Assembly: GCF_002849695.1 (NCBI RefSeq)
Contig: NZ_CP018937.1
Span: forward strand, 3,534,001-3,598,000
Reading direction: 5' to 3'
DNA: 64,000 nt
DNA from: Bacteroides fragilis
GTDB lineage: Bacteria > Bacteroidota > Bacteroidia > Bacteroidales > Bacteroidaceae
A program made the position numbers and the translations under genes. The notes beneath the pieces are model-generated. The model worked only from the letters and a program-made list of their open reading frames with translations. It did no database searches and was not told the DNA's origin. The first letter of the stretch is position 1. Each line of letters opens with the position of its first letter. Shown here piece by piece: positions 56,214-64,000 of the stretch.

Positions 56214-56221
56214 TTTAATCA

Positions 56222-57889
56222 TTAATAACCCGGATTCTGTTCCAGCTTATCGTTCACATCTCTATACTTCTGCGGAATAGGCAAATATCTGTTATGGGGC
56301 GCAAAGCCGCGTGGCTCAATCAGTTCCTTTTTATTGCCAATTACAGCACGTTTATAAGGGTCGTTCTCAGCATAGTCTATTTTACCAGCAGGACGCTCCA
56401 TAGCAACATTCAACAACGTCTCGGCCAGCATCTTGCCGGAGGCATCTTTCCAACGGAGGATGTCGGCGCGACGGAACCCCTCACCAGCCAGCTCTATCGA
56501 ACGCTCGCGGCGAATCAGATTGCGAAGTGTCTCACGGTTGCCATATTTGCTCTCGTCAACAGAAGGCATACCCACACGCTTACGGATAAGGTTCAGCTTA
56601 TCATAGACATCCGAAGAGGGACCGTTCAATTCATTCTCGGCCTCGGCATAGCTCAACAGAACCTCGGCATAACGGAAAAGAATCGTATTGGTGTTGGTAT
56701 CCCACATGTTATTGTACTGGGTCATGGGGAAAAGATACTTGCCCCACGTCAGACCGGTCTTGGAAGAGTTGTTAGCGGCGGTAGGATAGTTCTTGTTCTT
56801 GTCATTTTCGTCAATCTTTCCGTCTTTGTTCACGTCCCAAGGAAGAACCTCGTCAAGAGTGTTGAGAATTTCCGTATCACCGTTGTCCTTTACCCAGTCC
56901 ATACCCGGGAAAGCGATGCTCATGGCAAGACGAGGGTCACGGTTGGCAAACGGATGAGAAGGATCGTAATACGCGCCAGCCTCTTCTTTGGTCAAACCGT
57001 TATCCATCTCATAGGCATCCACCAGATTCCATGAAGGGACCATGGATGACCAGCCGCCATCAGCATTGTTGTACATGGTACCTATCCAGCCGTTACCGTA
57101 ATAATTTTCAATATGCTGAACGGACGCGATAATCTCTTTGGAGTCTCTACCCTCCAACTTGAACAGGCGCGCATAATCTTCTTCCAAGTCAAACTTATCC
57201 ATGGAGATAATAGCCTGCGCAGCCTCTTTCGCACGCTCGTAATTGCCGTAATAAAGAGCATGACGCATCTTTACGGCCAAGGCCGTGGCACGGTCGATGT
57301 AGCCAGAGGTGCTTGCCTTGTCTTCCAAAAACATGGGAATAGCAGCATCCAGTTCGTCTTCGATAAATTTATTGACTTCTGCTTCCGTATTACGCGGAAC
57401 AATAGCCTCCTCACGCGAAGTATAAGAATCGATGATAGGCACTCCACCATATTGCCAGTTCTTATTAAAATAGTCGTAAGCACGAATCACTTTTACCTGA
57501 GCCATCATGTCTTTCTTTTTTGCTTCATCAGCAAACTGTACATCTTCAATATTGATCAAAAAGTCATTACAGCTACGGATCTTTCCAAAGTTATAATAAT
57601 CGGCTACCTCCTTCAAACCGGCAGCCATCGTACCGTTACCGATGCTCTGGTAGTTGTCCCACAAAAAGTTACTATAACCGAAGTCGGAGGCACAATCCCA
57701 ATAGAAGATACCTTTTTCGTCAATCCAGCCATCGTAACAGCCTGTCAGGAACTTCGCTGCATCATCTTCCGTCTTCCAGGTGTTGGAAGGAGCCAATGCG
57801 TCATAGGGTACGGTATCTAAAAAATCCGAACAGGAGGAAGTGGCAAGCAAGGAAACACCTGCCATCATGTATGTAATTATTCGTTTCAT
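56222..57889 (-). CDS. SusD/RagB-like glycan-binding lipoprotein (unit 5)
   Basis: 555 residues; signal MKRIITYMMAGVSLLAT and lipobox TSSC. Same block order as the SusD at 37624-39294: FLDTVPYDALAPSNTWKTED, VKVIRAYDYFNKNWQYGGVPI, VLLSYAEAENELNGPSSDV, RRERSIELAGEGFRRADILRW, C-terminus LEQNPGY. The two differ mainly by conservative changes and by PGY versus EGY at the end. It starts 30 bp after SusC and is followed by a hairpin and the DUF6057-like gene. Confidence 0.95.
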   Translation of the reverse strand: MKRIITYMMAGVSLLATSSCSDFLDTVPYDALAPSNTWKTEDDAAKFLTGCYDGWIDEKGIFYWDCASDFGYSNFLWDNYQSIGNGTMAAGLKEVADYYNFGKIRSCNDFLINIEDVQFADEAKKKDMMAQVKVIRAYDYFNKNWQYGGVPIIDSYTSREEAIVPRNTEAEVNKFIEDELDAAIPMFLEDKASTSGYIDRATALAVKMRHALYYGNYERAKEAAQAIISMDKFDLEEDYARLFKLEGRDSKEIIASVQHIENYYGNGWIGTMYNNADGGWSSMVPSWNLVDAYEMDNGLTKEEAGAYYDPSHPFANRDPRLAMSIAFPGMDWVKDNGDTEILNTLDEVLPWDVNKDGKIDENDKNKNYPTAANNSSKTGLTWGKYLFPMTQYNNMWDTNTNTILFRYAEVLLSYAEAENELNGPSSDVYDKLNLIRKRVGMPSVDESKYGNRETLRNLIRRERSIELAGEGFRRADILRWKDASGKMLAETLLNVAMERPAGKIDYAENDPYKRAVIGNKKELIEPRGFAPHNRYLPIPQKYRDVNDKLEQNPGY

Positions 57890-57919
57890 ATTTTTCTATG
57901 CTTATTTAAGTTCAACATT

Positions 57920-60900
57920 TTAGAATGTAATGTTCACACCGATGGCATGAGTCTGGTTTATCGGGAAACTATAGAGGCTGCCAAGTTCGGGGTCGGCATC
58001 AATCATCATTTTATGGAACGTCAGGAGATTCTCGCCCGAATAATAGACACGGATGTTTTCAATACCCCATGACTTCACTGTATTCTTGGGAAGTGTATAG
58101 CCGAACTGAACATTCTTCAAACGTACATAACTACCGTCCTGCAACCAAAAATCGGAATTCTCAAGATTGTTTGAAGTTTTACTCACGGCAATGCGAGGCA
58201 TCTTGGCGTTCTTGTTATCCGGAGTCCAGGCATCCAACCAGATGTTGTTGGGATGAACATCGTCACCGCTCCATTCCCCGCCAAATCCGTTCGTATCAAT
58301 CATACGCTTGACACCAGCTACTCCCGTGAACATCATAGAAAGGTCAAAATTCTTATAGCCTGCATTCAAGTTCAGTCCGAACGTATAGGAAGGGTCGGAA
58401 GAACCGCACAATACACGGTCGTCGGTATTAAACAAGCCATCACCGTTTGCATCGGAATAAATCAAGTCGCCTGCCTCGAAGTTCTTTTTGAAAGGATAAC
58501 CAGGATCATTTTTATGCTTATCCTGCCATGCTTTAGCTTCCGCATCGGACTGGAAGAAACCCTCCGTCTTATACAGACGATACGTATTGAAGGCCTCGCC
58601 TACCTGACGTATTTTCAAGTCACCGTCCACCAACGAAGGTACACCGTCCAAATCCAGAATCTTATTCTTGTTGTAAGCCAGGTTGGCAGTAGCGCCAAAT
58701 GACCAGTCGCCCCATTTATCATTATAGCTTACGGTCAATTCCATACCACGGTTCACCATAGAGCCCACATTGTCCTTGTAAGCACCTAAACCGAATTCGG
58801 GGGGAACCGGCACGTCCATAATGATACCCGTAGTTTTGCGGTCGTAGTAATCGAAAGCCACAGTCACTTTGTCCAAAAGAGTAGCATCGAAACCTACTCC
58901 CCATGTGCGGGCCTTTTCCCAAGAAATAGTAGCAATCTTATAATTCTTTTGATAATAGCCTGGCTGCAAACTTCCACCGAACGGATACTTAGCGGACAAG
59001 TCATAATTGTTCATCCAGGGGTAGTAATCGTTCAAGGCCGACTGATTACCCAAGTTACCATAAGAAGCACGGAGCTTCAAGTTGGTCAACCACTCTCTTG
59101 CATCTTTCATAAACTCTTCTTCGCTGATACGCCATGCACCGGAGAAAGAGGGGAAATAGCCCCAACGATGGCCTTCGGCAAAACGGGAGGAGGCATCGGC
59201 ACGAATATTTGCCTCAAACAGATACTTGCCTGCATAGTCGTAATTGATACGACCAAACCAGGAAATCATGGCCAATTCGCGAGAAAGCCCACTGTTCTTT
59301 TGCGTGGAGGCATCACCGGCATTCATATCCGTAAGGTCATTGTTCGGGAAATTCTTACGTTCAGCCTTTGTTTCATTATAGGTATATTTCTCCGTATGCC
59401 AACCTGCCATCGCCTTCAAACCGTGAAGTCCGAATTGTTTGTCATAGTTCAGCAAAGCGTCGAAAGTGGCGCGATGCCAGCCATAGTAGTCTTCATTCAG
59501 CTTGTTAGGGTCACTCTTCTTATTGGCATTGTATTGGATAAACTTTTGGAAAGCCTTGTAGTGTTGTTGGTTGTTGACATAAGAACCGGTCAGTGTGGCT
59601 ACCAATCCATCTACAATCTTGTAGTCAGCCGACAGCGTACCTGAGAAGTTCTGATTTTCACGTCTCACCGTTTGGTCCACATCCAACCAAGCCAACGGGC
59701 TACCGTCCGAGAACGTGCCCCAAGTGCCATCTTCGTAACGACCCACAATCCAGGGAGCCATCTTGCCCAGGCGCATCACAATCTGTCCGGAACCACTGCC
59801 ACCGTATGAAGAGTTCGGTTCAGAATAATCATTGTTGATATAAGCCATGTTGACACGTACATTCAGACGGGAGTTCAACTTCACATCCAGGTTCATACGT
59901 CCATTGAACTGTTGGCGTTCAGCGTTGGGCAACGTACCATCCTGATGCAAATAGCCCACAGAGGCCATGTATTTCAGGTTATCCGTACCTCCACTCACAT
60001 TCACGTTATGATTGTGCTGGAATCCGGTGCGGTAAGCCAAGTCATACCAATCTGTATTGGGATAGTTGTAAGGATCCGATCCGTCTCTAAACTTCTCATA
60101 AATCTTTCCGTCACCCACTTTGTCAAAACGAGGTTCCAAACCATACTCCACACGGGCCTTGTCATACAGGCGAGCATAATCGTATGAACTCATCAGGTCT
60201 TGCAACATAGTTGGATTCTGTATGCTGACATAACCGTTATAGTTGATACGCGGCTTACCGCTCTTACCACGTTTGGTCGTAATCAAGATTACACCATTAG
60301 ATGCTTTTGAACCGTAAATGGCAGCCGAAGCGGCATCTTTCAACACAGAGATACTCTCAATATCGTTAGGGTCCACGGAGTTCAATGTACCGGTTTCCAA
60401 ACCATCTACCAGGATATAAGGGTCGGCAGAGTTCAGCGTACCCACACCACGCACACGGATGGTACCTCCATCTTGTCCGGGCAGACCGCTACCAGCCACT
60501 ACCGTAACCCCCGGCATCAAGCCTTGAATGCCGGTAGAAAGATTCTGTATCGGGCGACTTTCCAACATTTTGCTATCCACTTGTGCCACCGAACCGGTCA
60601 TATTGACTTTCTTCTGTGTGCCATAGCCCACTACTACAACTTCTTCCAATAATTGTGTGTCTTCCTGCAGTTTCACAGTTAGCGAAGGCTGTCCGGTATA
60701 CTTAATTTCCTGTGTTGCATATCCTATAAAAGAAATCTGAAGAATGTCACCCTCATTTACATTCAAGGTGAAATTACCATCCAAATCCGTTACGACACCG
60801 TTTGTTGTACCTTTTACTACTACCGACACACCTACCAATGGGCCAAATGCATCATTAACGGTTCCTTTCAAAGTTTTTTGTTGTTGAGAGGTTGCGGTCA

Positions 60901-60997
60901 CAGAAGTTACTGCATTGTCTGCCGCATACACCGTTCCACCGGAACAAAGAGCTGCTGTCAATAGCAAGGAACTGACCGTTCTTACGATTTTAAACAT
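57920..60997 (-). CDS. SusC-like TonB-dependent transporter without STN domain (unit 5)
   Basis: 1025 residues. Signal VRTVSSLLLTAALCSGGTVYA, then a short linker and the regulatory-like domain (LKGTVNDAFGPLVGVSVVV) with no STN. The plug (LLEEVVVVGYGTQKKVNMTG, ILVDGLETGTLNSVDPNDIE, VILITTKRG) and barrel closely match the unit 4 SusC; both end GVNITF. Without STN it should not signal to FecR directly, so induction may come through the unit 4 sensor or another regulator outside the window. It leads the long CAZyme operon. The 363-bp gap upstream holds tandem terminators and array C. Confidence 0.95.
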   Translation of the reverse strand: MFKIVRTVSSLLLTAALCSGGTVYAADNAVTSVTATSQQQKTLKGTVNDAFGPLVGVSVVVKGTTNGVVTDLDGNFTLNVNEGDILQISFIGYATQEIKYTGQPSLTVKLQEDTQLLEEVVVVGYGTQKKVNMTGSVAQVDSKMLESRPIQNLSTGIQGLMPGVTVVAGSGLPGQDGGTIRVRGVGTLNSADPYILVDGLETGTLNSVDPNDIESISVLKDAASAAIYGSKASNGVILITTKRGKSGKPRINYNGYVSIQNPTMLQDLMSSYDYARLYDKARVEYGLEPRFDKVGDGKIYEKFRDGSDPYNYPNTDWYDLAYRTGFQHNHNVNVSGGTDNLKYMASVGYLHQDGTLPNAERQQFNGRMNLDVKLNSRLNVRVNMAYINNDYSEPNSSYGGSGSGQIVMRLGKMAPWIVGRYEDGTWGTFSDGSPLAWLDVDQTVRRENQNFSGTLSADYKIVDGLVATLTGSYVNNQQHYKAFQKFIQYNANKKSDPNKLNEDYYGWHRATFDALLNYDKQFGLHGLKAMAGWHTEKYTYNETKAERKNFPNNDLTDMNAGDASTQKNSGLSRELAMISWFGRINYDYAGKYLFEANIRADASSRFAEGHRWGYFPSFSGAWRISEEEFMKDAREWLTNLKLRASYGNLGNQSALNDYYPWMNNYDLSAKYPFGGSLQPGYYQKNYKIATISWEKARTWGVGFDATLLDKVTVAFDYYDRKTTGIIMDVPVPPEFGLGAYKDNVGSMVNRGMELTVSYNDKWGDWSFGATANLAYNKNKILDLDGVPSLVDGDLKIRQVGEAFNTYRLYKTEGFFQSDAEAKAWQDKHKNDPGYPFKKNFEAGDLIYSDANGDGLFNTDDRVLCGSSDPSYTFGLNLNAGYKNFDLSMMFTGVAGVKRMIDTNGFGGEWSGDDVHPNNIWLDAWTPDNKNAKMPRIAVSKTSNNLENSDFWLQDGSYVRLKNVQFGYTLPKNTVKSWGIENIRVYYSGENLLTFHKMMIDADPELGSLYSFPINQTHAIGVNITF

Positions 60998-61227
60998 ACT
61001 TATTAGATTTTAATTAATTAAAGATTTAAGGCCGTGCAACCCCGTTTAAAAGGATGCACAAAACCTTGTTTCAACTATATGACACAAAAAAGAGGAGTAA
61101 CCCTTACTCTACTCTGAAAAATATTTTATTCATATCCATTGGCGGAATGAAATTCAGACTTTATTACTCAATTCCGCCACCGGGTAAAAGAAGATGCAGA
61201 TGGGGAAAGAAAAAGCGGAAAAAAAAT

Positions 61228-61323
61228 ACCCAACAAGATGGGAAAGAATTTCCTCCTTATTGGGAAAAAGTTCCCATTACGATGGGAAAAAAGTCCCACC
61301 ATAGTAGGAACAGGTGGGACTCC
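61228..61323 (-). repeat. Array C: alternating inverted half-sites TGGGAA/TTCCCA, 22-bp period
   Basis: TGGGA begins at 61239, 61261 and 61283, with TAGGA at 61305. The inverted half-site lies between them at about 61228, 61250, 61272 and 61294. So half-sites alternate orientation about every 11 bp. The array lies in the gap between GH43 and SusC, 230-325 bp before the SusC start. The rest of the gap (60998-61360) shows no gene; I could not pick the SusC promoter confidently. Confidence 0.75.
61266..61320 (-). terminator. Two tandem intrinsic terminators after GH43, inside array C
   Basis: Terminator 1 on the minus strand: stem GTCCCACC/GGTGGGAC (61320-61313 and 61300-61293), 12-nt loop, then TTTTTT (61292-61287). 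Terminator 2: stem TTCCCAT/ATGGGAA (61288-61282 and 61277-61271), 4-nt loop, then C and TTTTT. They lie 41-95 bp past the GH43 stop in the direction of transcription. Confidence 0.75.
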
Positions 61324-61360
61324 TTATACACTATCAACCAGACTATTGAGAATCGGTTTA

Positions 61361-62947
61361 CTATTTCCCATGAAAACGGAACCAATTAAAGTCGGCAAAT
61401 CCTCCCTCGCCCTCGGCACTTGTGGAGAAGTTGAACAGTGCAAAGCGATTTGCCGTCCAGTACAAGCCCAAATTCATCTTCAGCACATCGCCGATGGGAC
61501 GGAAAGTGACACCGTCCAAGCTATAATAGAAGCGGGCGGTGAAATCCTTGTCGGTGACACGTGCCTTTATCCACACTTTGTCTTGCTTGAGGTTCTCAAT
61601 GGCAGTTTCTATAATCTTACCGTCGTTGCACATCACCAGTTTGCGATTGCCGCTTTCCTGCTGCACGGCTACGTAGGCGTATGGGAACTGAAATACACCG
61701 AAGCCCGCTACGTTTCCGTCTTTCAGTCCGGCAAGTTCCATCTCTATCACTCCTTCAGAGCTGGGTCCCTGGACGCGTTGTGTCAGTGTGTTGCGCGCAC
61801 TCTTGAGGTCGGTTGCCAGCGAAGCTTTCAGACGCATGTAGCCCGGACGCTCGGTCAACGACCACTTGGCGTTGTCCGGGTTGTGGTTCCACTGCCATTG
61901 CAAGCCCAAACGTTTGGCGCTGAACTCATCCGTAGTGGCAGGCGACTGTATCTTGTATGTCTTTCCCACTTCCGGTTTCTTGTAAGTGATGGCGTCTTTG
62001 CCATCGACCCCCAGCATGGGCCAACCATCTTTCCACGTCACCGGCACTAAGTAAGGAACACGTCCTATCGCTCCTCTGTCTTGCATGATGATGAACCACC
62101 AGTCACCGTTCTTCAGCTGCACCATTCCTCCCTGGTGCAAGCCATTGGGCGGGTAGGAGCTGTCGTCCTGCATGATGACCTTATGCTCGTAAGGCCCGTA
62201 GATGTTCTTGGAACGAAGGCAAACCTGCCATCCTTCAGTGCCACCTGCCGGACAAGTGATATAGTACATACCGTTTATCTTATAGACATGCGAACCCTCC
62301 ATGCCGGCGCTTTTACCCGAACCATAGCTATCGTCCACTCCTTTGTTCCAGATTTCAACAGCCTCTTTCTTTACAGAGCGAGCATCGGCATTCAGTTCGG
62401 TCACGTACAATTTGCGCTGTCCGTGCACTACATATACCTTGCCATCATCATCGAAAAACAATCCCGGGTCGTAAAGATATTCCGGAAAGATGGTCCGCTT
62501 CCACGGTCCTTCCGGTTTCTCGGCTTCGCAGACGGAGAAGTGTCCGGTCTCCCTGCCCCAACCGTAAGGGGTGCAGAAAGCCACATAGAACTTCCCGTTA
62601 TGATAGCGCAGGGAATTTGCCCACGAACCGTTCAAGTAGAGATTTCCTCCCTGCATGTCATAGCGTGGGTCTTCATCATAACGGTCCACGGCATAGCCCA
62701 CAATTTCCCAATTCACCAGATCCTTCGATTTGGCTACCGGAGAACCCGGCACATAGTGCATACTGGTGGACACTAAATAAAAATCATCGCCCACGCGGAT
62801 TACATCCGGGTCGGGCCAGTCGCCCCACATCAGGGGATTGGTAAATGTACCGTCACCGTTGTCCGGTGTCCATACTTGTTGTGCTTCCAACGGAAGTATT
62901 GATATGCCGCAAAGACACATAGCCAACAGGGTATTCTTAATATTCAT
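61361..62947 (-). CDS. Secreted GH43 glycosidase (arabinofuranosidase/xylosidase type) with C-terminal beta-sandwich
   Basis: 528 residues from ATG 62947 (signal NTLLAMCLCGISILPLEA, then QQVWTPD). Five-blade propeller residues are visible: base Asp46 in DWPDPDVIRV, pKa-tuning Asp160 in YLYDPGLFFDDDG and acid Glu217 in SAGMEGSHVYK. A second beta-sandwich (about 330-528; DEFSAKRLGLQWQWNHNPDN, GVFQFPYAYVAVQQ) is typical of GH43 subfamilies acting on arabinosides. It probably trims arabinofuranose or xylose from side chains. Transcribed from its own upstream gap (array D) and separated from SusC by terminators. Confidence 0.92.
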   Translation of the reverse strand: MNIKNTLLAMCLCGISILPLEAQQVWTPDNGDGTFTNPLMWGDWPDPDVIRVGDDFYLVSTSMHYVPGSPVAKSKDLVNWEIVGYAVDRYDEDPRYDMQGGNLYLNGSWANSLRYHNGKFYVAFCTPYGWGRETGHFSVCEAEKPEGPWKRTIFPEYLYDPGLFFDDDGKVYVVHGQRKLYVTELNADARSVKKEAVEIWNKGVDDSYGSGKSAGMEGSHVYKINGMYYITCPAGGTEGWQVCLRSKNIYGPYEHKVIMQDDSSYPPNGLHQGGMVQLKNGDWWFIIMQDRGAIGRVPYLVPVTWKDGWPMLGVDGKDAITYKKPEVGKTYKIQSPATTDEFSAKRLGLQWQWNHNPDNAKWSLTERPGYMRLKASLATDLKSARNTLTQRVQGPSSEGVIEMELAGLKDGNVAGFGVFQFPYAYVAVQQESGNRKLVMCNDGKIIETAIENLKQDKVWIKARVTDKDFTARFYYSLDGVTFRPIGDVLKMNLGLYWTANRFALFNFSTSAEGEGGFADFNWFRFHGK

Positions 62948-62992
62948 AACCAATTATTATTTATTAAAAATGTTCTATCTTTCAGTTTTCCT

Positions 62993-63096
62993 CCTATCTG
63001 CCCCATAGCATCTCCGTATCATCTCCCTACCTATACAGACGGAGCAGATAGGGAGAAGGTAGGAAGCGGATAAGGAGAAGGTAGGAAGAAGATAGA
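62993..63096 (-). repeat. Array D: 11-bp direct repeats arranged as two inverted blocks
   Basis: The left block has CCTA, CATA, CGTA and CCTA at 62993, 63004, 63015 and 63026. The right block has TAGG, TAGG, TAAG, TAGG and TAGA at 63049, 63060, 63071, 63082 and 63093. Spacing is exactly 11 bp in each block. The right block is also a 22-bp repeat (GATA at 63047, 63069 and 63091). The blocks are roughly reverse complements (CTATCTGC against GCAGATAG) and could fold into one long stem. The array ends about 45 bp before the GH43 start. Confidence 0.8.
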
Positions 63097-63123
63097 TTTT
63101 TCTCTATTTTTCAGATTTTACTT

Positions 63124-64000
63124 CTATTTCCTTATTTCTGCCATATTCCGGTAAGGAGCTATCTCCATGGCTTTCAATACAGCTCCATTGGCAGTCTGGC
63201 GCAATCCTATTACCAGCACGTTCTTCTTTCCTCCACCGAAATTAAGCCAGCATTCAGGCAAGAAGAACTCACGTTGCGGACCGGCTTCCCAGTGGCGTCC
63301 AATGTTGTTTCCGTTCAGCCACATATAGCCATTGCCCGAGGCATTGATGCGTGCCAGCCAGGGAATCCATTCGCCTTTCTTCTGACCAGGCAGTTCAAAC
63401 TCTATCCGGTACCAAGTGAACAATCCGTCCGGCTCGGCTTTCGGCTGTACGCCGTTTCCTTTGGCAGGAATCTCACAGGTCACGTCCAGCGATACGTTTT
63501 GCCAATCCTGCGGTGCGAATTGCGGCAGATTCCATCCTTGGGCCACTCCGGCTGCATCTGCCGCATACTCCCACTCCAGGGGATGAGTCAAGGCTGTTTC
63601 GGTCAGTGACAAACCAGCCTCTCTGATACCGGACAATTCTTCCATAGGCACGTAACCATGAGCATGACCCAGGTTTTCATAGACAACCAGGATTTCATTG
63701 TCACCCTCCTTCAGTAAGCCCGATACGTCGAAACGGTTGTCGTACTCGTCCGGACGGATGCGTTCGAAGCAGTCGCGTGTGGTCCAGGACTGCGCATCGG
63801 CTCTGTCGGGGAAGAGACGTTTCGCCTGCTTTCCGTTCACCGCTACCGATACAATGTCACGAGTAAACATATTGAATAAGAGGAAACGTTCTTCGGCAAC
63901 TTGACGGGAGGTCAGACTGACTTGCGCACGGTACAGGCTGTAACGGAAATCATTGACACCCAAGTCGGGTAATGATACCAAGCGAGGGAGTTGCTTCCAG
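63124..64000 (-). CDS. GH35-like beta-galactosidase, C-terminal part (runs off the window)
   Basis: 292 residues to the stop, with the frame open to the window edge (it begins mid-gene with WKQLPRLVSLPDLGV). Only the C-terminal beta-sandwich domains are present: YSLYRAQVSLTSRQVAEER, SVAVNGKQAKRLF, EGDNEILVVYENLGHAHGY, LFTWYRIEFELPGQKKGEW, SGNGYMWLNGNNIGRHWEAG and FFLPECWLNFGGGKKNVLV. This is the galactose-binding jelly-roll arrangement of GH35 enzymes. The catalytic barrel, if present, lies outside. It would be the first visible gene of the locus on this strand, 177 bp before the GH43 start. Confidence 0.75.
   Translation of the reverse strand, partial: WKQLPRLVSLPDLGVNDFRYSLYRAQVSLTSRQVAEERFLLFNMFTRDIVSVAVNGKQAKRLFPDRADAQSWTTRDCFERIRPDEYDNRFDVSGLLKEGDNEILVVYENLGHAHGYVPMEELSGIREAGLSLTETALTHPLEWEYAADAAGVAQGWNLPQFAPQDWQNVSLDVTCEIPAKGNGVQPKAEPDGLFTWYRIEFELPGQKKGEWIPWLARINASGNGYMWLNGNNIGRHWEAGPQREFFLPECWLNFGGGKKNVLVIGLRQTANGAVLKAMEIAPYRNMAEIRK

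Noticed and set aside
1..64000. tRNA, rRNA or known riboswitch
   Set aside because: No cloverleaf with a TTCRANNC-type arm, no rRNA sequence and no recognised riboswitch core was seen; weak RNAs could be missed by eye.

Overview
The window is a chromosomal segment of a gut Bacteroides (B. thetaiotaomicron group or a close relative). Five SusC/SusD-like pairs, three ECF sigma/FecR sets, Bacteroides-type promoters (TTTG about 19-20 nt from TAnnTTTG) and weak Shine-Dalgarno sites support this. The species is not determined, and no database search was run. All family calls come from reading motifs and gene order.

Left part (1-22.9 kb, all minus strand): three SusC/SusD units with no glycoside hydrolase beside them. 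Unit 1 (7697 down to 1) is sigma, FecR, STN-type SusC, SusD and a secreted metallophosphoesterase cut by the window edge. Unit 2 (13302-8223) is a SusC without an STN domain plus SusD, with no regulator of its own. Unit 3 (22902-14180) is sigma, FecR, STN-type SusC, SusD and a DUF1735 plus F5/8C surface lipoprotein gene broken by a one-base frameshift. The SusC/SusD of units 2 and 3 are clear paralogues.

Middle (23-36.7 kb): more ordinary genes. These are aroC and an M20 peptidase (plus strand), a secreted bile-salt-hydrolase-like enzyme, bifunctional PutA, a DUF4396 membrane protein and topoisomerase III (minus strand), then a lone GH29 fucosidase (plus strand) and an IS1182-type element with a frameshifted transposase.

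Right part (36.8-64 kb): a large polysaccharide utilization locus, nearly all minus strand. In transcription order it is GH35-like (partial), GH43, SusC (no STN), SusD, a DUF6057-like membrane protein, a beta-propeller lipoprotein with a haem-type CxxCH motif, GH2 with F5/8C, GH2, a stand-alone GH35-type beta-sandwich protein and GH2. A second set follows: FecR, SusC (with STN) and SusD. Its likely sigma gene sits at the far end, pointing the opposite way. The two SusC/SusD pairs here are close paralogues. The enzymes suggest a beta-galactoside/arabinoside-rich plant or host glycan (inference).

Two things stand out. First, four non-coding arrays (7.9, 36.85, 61.25 and 63.05 kb) are built from short half-sites spaced by about one or two DNA helical turns (10.5-11 or 21-22 bp). 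Each array has its own half-site sequence, and all lie just upstream of locus operons. Second, the CxxCH beta-propeller lipoprotein and the DUF6057-like protein form an uncharacterised pair embedded in a carbohydrate locus.
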